Shown here one piece after another: positions 26,119 to 34,094 of a stretch of DNA of 52,126 nt. This DNA is from Amycolatopsis iheyensis (GTDB lineage Bacteria; Actinomycetota; Actinomycetes; Mycobacteriales; Pseudonocardiaceae): the NCBI RefSeq assembly GCF_024703995.1, contig NZ_JAMXQV010000047.1, forward strand, positions 1-52,126. The letters run 5' to 3'. The notes beneath the pieces were generated by a model. The model worked only from the letters and a program-made list of their open reading frames with translations. It had not been told where the DNA came from and did no database searches. Every line of letters begins with the position of its first letter. Position 1 is the first letter of the stretch. The position numbers and the translations under genes are program-made.

Positions 26119-26963
26119 TACTTCGACAGGCCCGCGGCGATGAGCCGGTCGAGGACCCGGTCGGGCAGGAAGCGCGTGAGGCGGGTCAGCATCGCCGCGT
26201 CGCGACCGACGGTGTAGCGCGTTCGCGGGCGGCGCGCGGTGACGACGTCGGCGACGATCGCCCCGGCCTTGGCCGCGGGCAAGCCCGCCCGGGTGAACGC
26301 CAGTGACTGCGCGACGACCGCACGGACGAGTTCGCCGTACCGCTGCCGGTTCCCGGGACTCATCTCCGCGGCGAGGTCGGTGGCGGTGGCAGCGCCGCGT
26401 TCGCCCATCTCGGTCCGCACCGCTCCGGGCTCGACCACGACGACCTGCACCCCGTGCGGGGCGAGTTCGCGGCGGAGCGCGTCGCTGACCGCTTCGAGTG
26501 CGAACTTCGCTCCCGCGTATGCGCCGTAAGTGGCCATCGCGACCTTCCCGCCGACCGAGCTGATGTTGACGATCCGGCCGCGGCTGCGGTGCAGGAACGG
26601 CAGCAGCGCCTGGGTGAGCGCGACGTGCCCGAACAGGTTGACCTCGAACACCCGCCGCCATTCCGCCGGCGGCAGCGCCTCGACGGGCGCGTTGACCGAG
26701 ATGCCGGCGTTGTTGACCACGGCACGCAGCGGACGGCCGGCCGGATCGGCGGCGACCCGCTCGGCGAGGGCCCGGACGTGTTCGGGCCGCGTGATGTCGA
26801 GCAGCACCGGCTCGACGCCGTCGGCCCGGATGGCGTCCGCGTCGCGATCCCGGCGGACACCGGCGAGCACGTGGTAGCCGCGGGTGGCGAGCTCGCGGGC
26901 GGTCGCCGCGCCCAGGCCCGTCGAGGCCCCGGAGACGACCACCAGTTCATGTGACGTTGTCAT
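26115..26963 (-). CDS. short-chain dehydrogenase/reductase
   Basis: 282 residues. SGASTGLG (about 11-18) binds the cofactor, NNAGIS follows, and the catalytic pair is in YGAYAGAK. The C-terminal extension (RTRYTVGRDAAMLTRL... LPDRVLD) is typical of the membrane-associated steroid/retinol-dehydrogenase-like SDRs. The start is ATG 26961-26963. It is divergent from a TetR regulator 38 bp away, which probably represses it; a candidate operator overlaps the start codon. Confidence 0.9.
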   Translation of the reverse strand: MTTSHELVVVSGASTGLGAATARELATRGYHVLAGVRRDRDADAIRADGVEPVLLDITRPEHVRALAERVAADPAGRPLRAVVNNAGISVNAPVEALPPAEWRRVFEVNLFGHVALTQALLPFLHRSRGRIVNISSVGGKVAMATYGAYAGAKFALEAVSDALRRELAPHGVQVVVVEPGAVRTEMGERGAATATDLAAEMSPGNRQRYGELVRAVVAQSLAFTRAGLPAAKAGAIVADVVTARRPRTRYTVGRDAAMLTRLTRFLPDRVLDRLIAAGLSKY

Positions 26964-26998
26964 ATGAGCCACTATCCGGACTTCGTGTGACACTGTCA
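26952..26998. promoter_or_regulatory. paired TGAC-N3-GTCA operator sites
   Basis: Two copies of an inverted half-site pair lie in the divergent region: TGACGTTGTCA at 26952-26962 (over the SDR start) and TGACACTGTCA at 26988-26998 (just before the tetR start). The second is a palindrome with an odd central base. Centres are 36 bp apart. This is the arrangement expected for a TetR dimer controlling both genes. Confidence 0.55.
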
Positions 26999-27001
26999 AC
27001 C

Positions 27002-27571
27002 ATGGCGACCCGAACCGAATCCGCCGCGGCGACCCGCGGCGCCCTCGTGCGTGCCGCGGCCGAACTGCTCGACGAAGGCGGCCCCGACGCGGTGACGCTC
27101 CGCGCGGTGGGCGCGCGCGCCGGCGTCTCACGCGGCGCGCCGTACGGCCACTTCGAGGACAAGGCGGCGCTGCTGACCCAGCTCGCCGTCGACGCGTGGA
27201 ACGCCGTGGCGGACGAAGCGGAGCAGCTCCCGGCCGGCAGCCCCGCGGCACGGCTCGAGCGCGCACTGCTGACGCTCATCGGGGTCGGACGGCGGCAACC
27301 ACACGTGTACGCGCTGATGTTCAGCACCCCGGTGGCCGACGACCCGGCCGCCGCCGCGGCCGCGAGCCGGCTGGAGAACGTGTACCTCGCGCTGGTCGCC
27401 GACCTCGTCGGCGAAGCGGAGTCCCTGCGGTACGGCGCGCTGCTGATGTCGAGCGCGCACGGGATCGCCGGGCTCGAGCTGAGCGGTCACCTCGCGAAGG
27501 AGAAGTGGCAGGTCGGCGGCGACGAGCTGGTGCACACGCTGGTCGAGGCGATCCGGCGCGGGACTGCCTAG
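27002..27571 (+). CDS. TetR-family transcriptional regulator
   Basis: 189 residues. The TetR DNA-binding domain is at the N-terminus (LDEGGPDAVTLRAVGARAGVSRGAPYGHF region split over helices 1-4, about residues 23-55), followed by an all-helical ligand domain with the WHG-type end. ATG 27002 is chosen; the in-frame GTG at 26987 would place the start inside the operator. It probably represses the divergent SDR and itself. The TAG stop lies inside a copy of the neighbouring LysR 3' end. Confidence 0.9.
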   Translation: MATRTESAAATRGALVRAAAELLDEGGPDAVTLRAVGARAGVSRGAPYGHFEDKAALLTQLAVDAWNAVADEAEQLPAGSPAARLERALLTLIGVGRRQPHVYALMFSTPVADDPAAAAAASRLENVYLALVADLVGEAESLRYGALLMSSAHGIAGLELSGHLAKEKWQVGGDELVHTLVEAIRRGTA

Positions 27572-27693
27572 ATCGCCGCGTGGGCGGCGAGGGTTTGGAT
27601 GAACGCGGTCGTCAGCGGGTCCGGCGCCGCCTAGATCGCCACGTGGACCGCAAGAGTCTCGATGAACGCCGCCGCCAACGGATCCGGCGCCGC
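27568..27693. repeat. 63-bp tandem duplication of the LysR 3' coding end
   Basis: 27568-27630 and 27631-27693 are two adjacent 63-bp copies with 51 of 63 bases identical. Read on the minus strand, both encode a 20-residue LysR tail plus stop: AAPDPLAAAFIETLAVHVAI in the live gene and AAPDPLTTAFIQTLAAHAAI in the outer copy. The outer copy is not attached to any gene; its CTAG supplies the stop of the convergent tetR. Confidence 0.92.
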
Positions 27694-28509
27694 CCGCGTG
27701 TACGCGACCAACGTCCGCCGGACCGGCACGGACGGGCGCAACACCCGGCCGTCGAACCGCGCCGGCAGCACGTTCGCCGGGACCAGTGCCGGGCCGAGGC
27801 CCGCCGCCGCCAGGATCGGCGCGGCCGCCGTCTGCTCGGTGCGGACCGCCGGGCGCGGGCGGAACCCCGCCGCCGCGCACGTGGCGTCGACCAGCTCCGC
27901 GAGGCCGTTGCCCGGGGCGTAGTGCACCCACGCGCAGCCGGCGAGCGTCGCCAGGTCCACGACGCCGGTGTCGTCGCCCTCCGCGGCGCCGTCCGCCGGG
28001 AGCACCACGACGAACTCCTCGACGCCCAGCTCCCGCACCGGCCCGGGCCAGTCGCCGGGGTGCGGGCCGAGCGCGACGTCGGCCTCGCCCGCGGCCATCG
28101 CGTCGCGCAGCTCGTCGGCGTGCCGGAACTCGAGCAGCCGGACGTCGACGTCCGGCCGGTCGCGCCGCCAGACCCGCAACGCGGGCGGCAGCACGCCGAG
28201 GCTCATCGAATAGACGGTCGCGACCTGCAGCTCGCCCGCCGTCGTGCCGGACGCGAGCCGGGCGGCGCAGCGGGCGCGTTCGGCGTCGGCCAGCGCCGCC
28301 CGCGCGTGCGGCAGCATCGCCCGGCCCATCGGGGTGAGCCGGACCGTGCGGGGCAGCCGCTCCAGCAACGGCCCGCCGAGGCTGTGCTCCAGCGCGCGCA
28401 TCTGGTGCGACAACGCGGGTTGCGTGACGTGCAGCTGCTCGGCGGCGCGGGTGAACGAACCGGTGTCGACCACCGTGACCAGGTACTCCAGCTGCCGCAG
28501 GCTTGTCAT
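27631..28509 (-). CDS. LysR-family transcriptional regulator
   Basis: 292 residues. The N-terminal winged helix-turn-helix is clear (LRQLEYLVTVVDTGSFTRAA and QPALSHQMRALE), followed by a LysR substrate-binding domain. The start is ATG 28507-28509. It is divergent from the PRISE-like reductase gene (70-bp gap), whose expression it probably controls in the usual LysR manner. The last 21 codons are duplicated beyond the stop. Confidence 0.93.
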   Translation of the reverse strand: MTSLRQLEYLVTVVDTGSFTRAAEQLHVTQPALSHQMRALEHSLGGPLLERLPRTVRLTPMGRAMLPHARAALADAERARCAARLASGTTAGELQVATVYSMSLGVLPPALRVWRRDRPDVDVRLLEFRHADELRDAMAAGEADVALGPHPGDWPGPVRELGVEEFVVVLPADGAAEGDDTGVVDLATLAGCAWVHYAPGNGLAELVDATCAAAGFRPRPAVRTEQTAAAPILAAAGLGPALVPANVLPARFDGRVLRPSVPVRRTLVAYTRAAPDPLAAAFIETLAVHVAI

Positions 28510-28579
28510 GAACTCAGCTTATCGCCCTCGAAAGAACTATGCCTTGGACTTATCACATTGGGCTGGCCACCCTGGAGTC

Positions 28580-29578
28580 ATGGAACGCAAGACAGCCCTG
28601 GTCGCCGGGGCGAACGGGATCATCGGCAAGAACCTCGTCGAGCACCTGCGGGCGGACGGGAACTGGGACGTCATCGGCGTCTCCCGCAAGAGCGGCCTCG
28701 CCGTCGACCTGCTCGACGCGGCCGACACACGCGCGAAGGTCGGCGCGCTGACCGGCGTCACGCACCTCTTCTACGCCGCCTACCAGGACCGGCCGACGTG
28801 GGCCGAGCTGGTCCCGCCGAACCTGGCGATGCTGACGAACCTGGTCGGCGCGCTGGACCCGGCCGCGCTCGAGCACGTCAGCCTGATGCAGGGCTACAAG
28901 GTCTACGGCGCGCACCTCGGCCCGTTCAAGACACCGGCGCGCGAGACCGACGCCGGGCACATGCCGCCGGAGTTCAACGTCGACCAGCAGCGGTTCCTCG
29001 AGCGGTGGGGCGGCGCGTGGTCGGCGATCCGGCCGTCGGTGGTCGGCGGCACGGCGCTGGGCAACCCGATGAACCTGGCGCTGGTGATCGCGGTGTACGC
29101 GTCGATTTCCAAGGAACTCGGGCTGCCGCTGCGGTTCCCGGGCCAGCCCGGCGCGTACGACAGCCTGCTGGAGATGACGGACGCGGGCCTGCTGGCCGAA
29201 GCGACGGTCTGGGCGACGGGGCAGCGAGGCGCGTTCAACATCGCGAACGGCGACCTGTTCCGCTGGCGTGAGCTGTGGCCCAAGCTGGCGGCCTACTTCG
29301 ACCTCGACCTCGCGCCGCCGCTGCGGATGTCCCTGGTGGACGTCATGGCCGACAAGGCTCCACTGTGGACCGACATTGCGGCCCGGCACGGCTTGACGGC
29401 GTCCTATGCGGACGTGTCGTCGTCGTGGGAGTTCGGCGATTTCGTGTTCGGGTGGGACTACGACATGTTCGCCGACACGTCGAAGTCACGCCGGGCGGGC
29501 TTCCACACCTACGTCGAGACGGAGCAGATGTTCTACCGGCTGTTCGACGAGTTCCGGAAGGCGCGGGTGATCCCCTAG
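28580..29578 (+). CDS. PRISE-like SDR (atypical NAD(P)-dependent reductase)
   Basis: 332 residues. The N-terminus has the nucleotide motif GANGIIGKNL; VTHLFYAAYQDRP and the QGYKVYGAH block with FKTPARE are hallmarks of the progesterone 5-beta-reductase/iridoid synthase-like (PRISE) group, which reduces enones. The substrate is unknown. ATG 28580 is chosen, since upstream sequence in the same frame is antisense to lysR. The stop TAG is the first of three tandem CTAG-containing 13-bp units. Confidence 0.85.
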   Translation: MERKTALVAGANGIIGKNLVEHLRADGNWDVIGVSRKSGLAVDLLDAADTRAKVGALTGVTHLFYAAYQDRPTWAELVPPNLAMLTNLVGALDPAALEHVSLMQGYKVYGAHLGPFKTPARETDAGHMPPEFNVDQQRFLERWGGAWSAIRPSVVGGTALGNPMNLALVIAVYASISKELGLPLRFPGQPGAYDSLLEMTDAGLLAEATVWATGQRGAFNIANGDLFRWRELWPKLAAYFDLDLAPPLRMSLVDVMADKAPLWTDIAARHGLTASYADVSSSWEFGDFVFGWDYDMFADTSKSRRAGFHTYVETEQMFYRLFDEFRKARVIP

Positions 29579-29613
29579 CCGCGACCTCTAGCCGCAACCT
29601 CTAGCCGCGGCCG
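29575..29613. repeat. 13-bp tandem repeat x3 containing stop codons
   Basis: Three adjacent 13-bp units (CTAGCCGCGACCT, CTAGCCGCAACCT, CTAGCCGCGGCCG). The first CTAG carries the stop of the plus-strand reductase and the third carries the stop of the minus-strand SDR; the middle one belongs to neither. Confidence 0.9.
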
Positions 29614-30335
29614 ATGAACGGCATGGTGGTCGCGGTGACGGTGAGGAACTGGACGTTCGCGTCGAGCGGCAGGCCGGCCATGTACCGCACGGCGTCGGCG
29701 ACGTGCCGGACGTCGAAGGTCGGTTCGGCGACGACTCGCCCGTCGGCCTGCGGGATGCCGGCGGCCATCCGCTCGGTCATCTCGGTGGCGGCGTTCCCGA
29801 TGTCGATCTGCCCGCAGGCGACGTCCCACGCGCGGCCGTCGAGGGAGATCGACCGGGTGAGCCCGGTGATGGCGTGCTTGGTCGCGGTGTAGGCGACGCT
29901 GGCCGGCCGCGGGACGTGCGCGGAGATCGAGCCGTTGTTGACGATCCGGCCGCCGCGCGGGTCCTGGTCCTTCATCAGCAGGACGGCCTGCCGCGCGCAG
30001 AGGAACATGCCGGTGAGGTTGACGTCGACGGTCCGCTTCCAGTCGTCGACCGAGAGGTCGACGATGGTCCCGGCGGCGCCGATCCCGGCGTTGTTGACCA
30101 GCAGGTCGAGCCGGCCCCACTGTTCTCGGACCGAGCCGAACAAAGCGGCGACGGACTCTTCGTCCGAGACATCGGTGGGCACGACGAGGGCGTTTTCGTG
30201 GCGGGCGGCGGTTTCGTTCAGCGCTTCTTCGCGGCGCCCCGCCAGCGCCACGGACCAGCCGTCTTCGAGGAGGGCACGCGCCACGGCCCGCCCGATCCCC
30301 GATCCGGCTCCGGTCACCACCGCCGTTTTCGCCAC
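29601..30335 (-). CDS. short-chain dehydrogenase/reductase
   Basis: 244 residues. TGAGSGIG lies at about residues 8-15, then NNAGIG, a Ser in NNGSISAH and the catalytic pair in YTATK. The start is GTG 30333-30335, fixed by AGGAGG 4 nt ahead; the frame is open upstream but has no ribosome site. Most likely an NAD(P)-dependent oxidoreductase acting on a small alcohol or ketone. It is divergent from the methyltransferase gene 21 bp away. Confidence 0.88.
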   Translation of the reverse strand: MAKTAVVTGAGSGIGRAVARALLEDGWSVALAGRREEALNETAARHENALVVPTDVSDEESVAALFGSVREQWGRLDLLVNNAGIGAAGTIVDLSVDDWKRTVDVNLTGMFLCARQAVLLMKDQDPRGGRIVNNGSISAHVPRPASVAYTATKHAITGLTRSISLDGRAWDVACGQIDIGNAATEMTERMAAGIPQADGRVVAEPTFDVRHVADAVRYMAGLPLDANVQFLTVTATTMPFIGRG

Positions 30336-30435
30336 TGCGCCTCCTAGACTGTTCGCATGGGACTTCGCGAAAGTTTCCAGGCCGGGCTGGCCCGGCAACC
30401 ACCCTAGCGGCCTGCGGGGCCGGGTCGTCGGCGCG

Positions 30436-30981
30436 ATGCTCAACCGCCGGAACCGGGAAGCGGTCGTGAAGGCGGTCGCGGCACTGGAGCTGACGGGCAC
30501 GGAAAGGGCACTGGACATCGGCTTCGGCGGCGGTCTGGGCCTTCGCCTGCTACTGCCGAAGGCCGCCGAAGTGCATGGCGTGGAGATCTCGGCGACGATG
30601 CTCGCCCGGGCCCAGGCGGCGTTCCGAGGAGAGGTCGCGTCGGGGCGGCTGGTGCTGGGCGAAGGCCCAATGACGGCACTGCCCCTCGAAACCGGCTCGG
30701 TGCACGCGGTCATCACGACGAACACGGTCTACTTCGTCGAGGACCTGCCGGGCGCGTTCGCCGAGGTGGCCCGGGTCCTCGCGCCGGGCGGCCGGTTCGT
30801 GCTGGGGGTCGGCGATCCCGAGCTGATGGGCCGCGCCCGGATGCTGACCGAGAACGGCTTCCGCATCCGCCCGATCGCCGAGCTCGAAGCCACACTCACG
30901 GACGCCGGGCTGACGATGCGCCGGCACGAGCGCTTCGCCCACAGCGGCCTCGGCTTCCACCTGCTGATCTGTGGGAAATAG
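30436..30981 (+). CDS. class I SAM methyltransferase with a disrupted N-terminus
   Basis: The 181-residue body from ATG 30436 has SAM motif I ALDIGFGGGLGLRLL, HGVEIS and VLAPGGRFVLG, typical of Methyltransf_11 enzymes. Related proteins usually begin with MGLRE...Q followed by HPSGLRGR. Here MGLRESFQAGLARQ is encoded from ATG 30357, but that frame hits TAG after PP, while HPSGLRGRVVGAML is read in the +1 frame: a one-base excess near 30400-30412. Either the gene is frameshifted, or translation starts at 30436 and loses the first part. All catalytic-core motifs I can see are intact. Confidence 0.7.
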   Translation: MLNRRNREAVVKAVAALELTGTERALDIGFGGGLGLRLLLPKAAEVHGVEISATMLARAQAAFRGEVASGRLVLGEGPMTALPLETGSVHAVITTNTVYFVEDLPGAFAEVARVLAPGGRFVLGVGDPELMGRARMLTENGFRIRPIAELEATLTDAGLTMRRHERFAHSGLGFHLLICGK

Positions 30982-31111
30982 CGACGAGAACGCGGGGCAC
31001 GGCGGCCAGTACGACCGCGCCGCGCCCGGTGACCGCGGTCAGCACCGGCGGCGGCGCCCTGGTGCGACCCAGCGCGTGAACGCCGCTGACCACATGACGA
31101 AAGGGCGGCGG

Positions 31112-31960
31112 ATGTCGACGTCGCGAAGGGCAATCACAGTCGCGCTCCTGGCGAGCCTGGCATTGCTCGCCTTTGTTGCCTGCATCGCCTTCTTGCCTGC
31201 CCTGGTCATCCGTGTCGACATCGGCTCGTCGCGCGTGAAGACGATGTCAGCGACTGAATACGCCACTGCCGTGAACAGCATCGGCGGTTCGCTGCTGCAA
31301 GGCATCGCCGGCGCGGCGGTGCTGACCAGTGCCTACGGGGCATGGCGTCAGCTCAGCCACAACATTCAGGCCGGCCGATCCCAGCGAGAGCTGGACCGGC
31401 TGGGCCAGATAACCGACCGGTTCGGTCGATCGGTCGAACAGTTGGGAAGCACCAACGACTCTGTTCGACTCGGCGGTATCTACGCTTTCGATCGAATCGC
31501 GGCCGAATCGCCGGACGACCGGGATCCCATCGTGAATCTGCTGGCGGCGTACGTTCGCAAGGAATCGCCGTGGCCACCGGGTCCGTCAGCCCGCTGTCCG
31601 GCGGACGATCCGATCGATCAGGTGCCACCACTGCGTGTACGAGCTGTCGACGTCCAGGCCGCGCTGACCGTTCTGTGTCGGTGGGGACCTAAGGTCGACA
31701 GCAGCGACTATTGGCCGACGGTCGATCTCAGTGACGCTGATCTTCGCATGGCCAACCTGTCCGGCGGTTCCCTTTGGCGCGTCCGCCTCAACGGAGCGAA
31801 CCTGGCGCGCGCCAATCTCGTCAAGGCAGATCTCCGTGGGGCCGACCTCACCGAAACGATCCTGCTGGAGACCGACTTCCAGGACGCGGTCTACGACGAG
31901 ACGACCTGGTGGCCGCAAGGCTTCGACCCCGCGGCCGCCGGGTTGTCCATCGCACCGTGA
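31112..31960 (+). CDS. membrane-anchored pentapeptide-repeat protein
   Basis: 282 residues. There are two N-terminal transmembrane segments (about 7-33 and 58-80), a helical linker (SQRELDRLGQITDRFGRSVEQLG) and a C-terminal run of pentapeptide repeats of the A(D/N)LxxA type (ADLRMANLSG, GANLARANLVKADLRGADL), which fold as a right-handed beta-helix. Function is unknown; such proteins are widespread in actinomycetes. ATG 31112 has AAAGGGCGG ahead; ATG 31094 is the alternative. Codon use is less GC-biased than in neighbouring genes. The 130-bp gap upstream shows no clear feature. Confidence 0.82.
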   Translation: MSTSRRAITVALLASLALLAFVACIAFLPALVIRVDIGSSRVKTMSATEYATAVNSIGGSLLQGIAGAAVLTSAYGAWRQLSHNIQAGRSQRELDRLGQITDRFGRSVEQLGSTNDSVRLGGIYAFDRIAAESPDDRDPIVNLLAAYVRKESPWPPGPSARCPADDPIDQVPPLRVRAVDVQAALTVLCRWGPKVDSSDYWPTVDLSDADLRMANLSGGSLWRVRLNGANLARANLVKADLRGADLTETILLETDFQDAVYDETTWWPQGFDPAAAGLSIAP

Positions 31961-32056
31961 ACCAGCCCAAGTCACCAGCACCAGGCCGGCTGCCGTCGAC
32001 CACCCGGCAATGGCAAGAGGGCCCGGCAGCCGCCGGGCCCTCTCACGAACCAAACC

Positions 32057-33958
32057 CTACTTCGGCTGCACGCCCAGCGCGGCGAGCGCCGGCCCGGCCA
32101 TGATCACGCCGTTGCCGGTCACCGTGTCGAACCCGGGCGCGCCCAGGTCGATCGCGCTCGACACCAGCGCCGAGCGGATCTGCGCCGGGGTCGCCGTCGG
32201 CTTGCCCGACAACAGCAGTGCCGCGATCGCCGCCGCGTGCGGGGCCGCCGCCGAGGTGCCGAAGAACGGCTGGAAGCCCGTCACCGACGTCGCCACGCCG
32301 TCCGCCGCCGTGATGTCCGGCTTGCTGCGCGTCGTGCCGCCCGTCGAGGACACGTTGCCCGGGGTGATCGCCGACCCGTCCGCGTTGTAGAACAGGTGAC
32401 GCTTGCCGTCGGAGGAGAAGCGCTCCCACTTGCTCGACGCGGTGAACAGGCCCGGGTACGGGCCCGCCGGGTTGGCCGGGTCACCGGCCTCCAGGGGCCG
32501 GCCGAACGCCGGGCCGGCCGGGGCCGCCGCCACGCTGAACGCGTTCGCCGCCGACGAGTGGCCGTTCGTGACGCCGTTGGTGCTGAACGCCTTGAGCGAG
32601 CCCGAGGCCACGAACCGGCCGCGGATGACGTTCAGCGCGATGAACCGGTCCGCGCCGCTGTACTTGACCACCGCGACCTTGTACCCGGAGCCCGTCGAAG
32701 GCACCGAAGCGATCTCGTACGGGTTCTGCGAGCCCGACTGGCCGTTCTCGCTCGAGGCCACGACGCTGCCCGAAGAGTTCAGGATGAACAGGTCGTAGTC
32801 GTTGGCGGACTTGCCCCACGGGTCGGACCAGAACAACGTCACCGGCTTGCCGAGCGAGCCCGCCGAAAGCGCGTCGAAGTTCTGCGTGGTGGCACTCGGG
32901 TCGAAGTCGTGCGGGGTGCCGGTGACGCCGCTGATCTTCGACGACGACGCGCGGAAGTCGCCTTCGTAGTAGCCGCTCGTGCCGTCGGTCGCGTTGCCCG
33001 AGTTGCCGGCCGAGGAGAAGTACAGGACGCCGGCCGCGGTCACGTCGTTGACCGCCTGCGCGACCTGCGTGTCCTGGAACGGCGACTCGTCGAAGTAGGC
33101 GACGTCGTCGACGATGATCGTGCAGTGCCCGGTGGTGCGCAGCGCGCGGATGTTCGCCGCGAAGCTGGCTTCGCTGGTGAACGCGGTCGCGAAGCCGAGC
33201 GCGGCGTTCGGCGCGAGGTCGTGGATGATCTCCAGCATCGCGGTGCCCTCGTCGCCGCTGCCCTTCTGGCCGGACAGGACGTCCACCGTGGGCAGTTCGC
33301 CGGCGGTCTGCGACTTCGCCAGCGAGTCGACGCCGTCGGAGAGCACGCAGACCTTGACACCGGAGCCGCTGACGCCGTAGGTCGCGCGGGCGGTGTCGGC
33401 GCCGTGCGCCTTGTCGCCTTCGGACACCTGGGTGGCGGCGGCCTGCACGGCGGCGTGCACCCCGGCGTCGCGGTTGCCCGGTTCGTTCCAGGTGAGCGCC
33501 TTCGCGGCCGGCTTGACCTCGGCGACGTCGGCGCGGCCGGCGATCGCGTCGACCGCGGCCAGCGGCAGGTCGGCGCGGACGGCGCCACCCGCGGCGTACC
33601 GGACGGTGCCGCCCGCGGCCTTGACCGCGTTGGCGACGGCCTGTTCCTTGGTCGAGGCGATGTCGACCGCGACGGTGCCGGCGGTGCTGACCCCGACGCC
33701 CGAGCGGTAGTCGGGCAGCTTCGCGGCGAGGAACCGGTCGGCCCGCAACCGCTTCTCGACGACCAGCTGGCTCGATTGCTTGCGCTCGGCCGGGCTCAGG
33801 CTCTTCTTGATGCTCTGCAGCGCGCTGATCCCCGCCTCGGTGCGCGCGGCGGCCGCGTCCACGGTGGACGGTTGCGCCGCCGAGACCCCCGCCGTCAGCA
33901 GCAGCGCGCCGACCGTCAGCGGAACCGCGTGCGCGGCGACCCGGCTGAATCTCACCAT
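32057..33958 (-). CDS. secreted S8/S53-like serine peptidase
   Basis: 633 residues with a signal peptide (AVPLTVGALLLTAGVSAAQP region) and a long propeptide-like segment up to about 190. The subtilase fold is indicated by Asp208 in VCVLSDGVD and Ser569 in FFGTSAAAPH. At the position of the classical HGT catalytic His the sequence is GDEGTAMLEIIHD, so the His is replaced by Glu237. This looks like the S53-like group of subtilases with a Ser-Glu-Asp type site. The start is ATG 33956-33958. Its substrate and partners are unknown. Confidence 0.85.
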   Translation of the reverse strand: MVRFSRVAAHAVPLTVGALLLTAGVSAAQPSTVDAAAARTEAGISALQSIKKSLSPAERKQSSQLVVEKRLRADRFLAAKLPDYRSGVGVSTAGTVAVDIASTKEQAVANAVKAAGGTVRYAAGGAVRADLPLAAVDAIAGRADVAEVKPAAKALTWNEPGNRDAGVHAAVQAAATQVSEGDKAHGADTARATYGVSGSGVKVCVLSDGVDSLAKSQTAGELPTVDVLSGQKGSGDEGTAMLEIIHDLAPNAALGFATAFTSEASFAANIRALRTTGHCTIIVDDVAYFDESPFQDTQVAQAVNDVTAAGVLYFSSAGNSGNATDGTSGYYEGDFRASSSKISGVTGTPHDFDPSATTQNFDALSAGSLGKPVTLFWSDPWGKSANDYDLFILNSSGSVVASSENGQSGSQNPYEIASVPSTGSGYKVAVVKYSGADRFIALNVIRGRFVASGSLKAFSTNGVTNGHSSAANAFSVAAAPAGPAFGRPLEAGDPANPAGPYPGLFTASSKWERFSSDGKRHLFYNADGSAITPGNVSSTGGTTRSKPDITAADGVATSVTGFQPFFGTSAAAPHAAAIAALLLSGKPTATPAQIRSALVSSAIDLGAPGFDTVTGNGVIMAGPALAALGVQPK

Positions 33959-34094
33959 CGATTTCTCCCTGCCCTACTCGGTCACTCGACCGAATGACAC
34001 CCAACCAGGTGTAATGGGGAGAATCTAAGGAGTGACCGGGCAGTGGTCCACCGACCAAAGTCGGGAACGTCCGGTGGTCCACATCCTGGAACGA

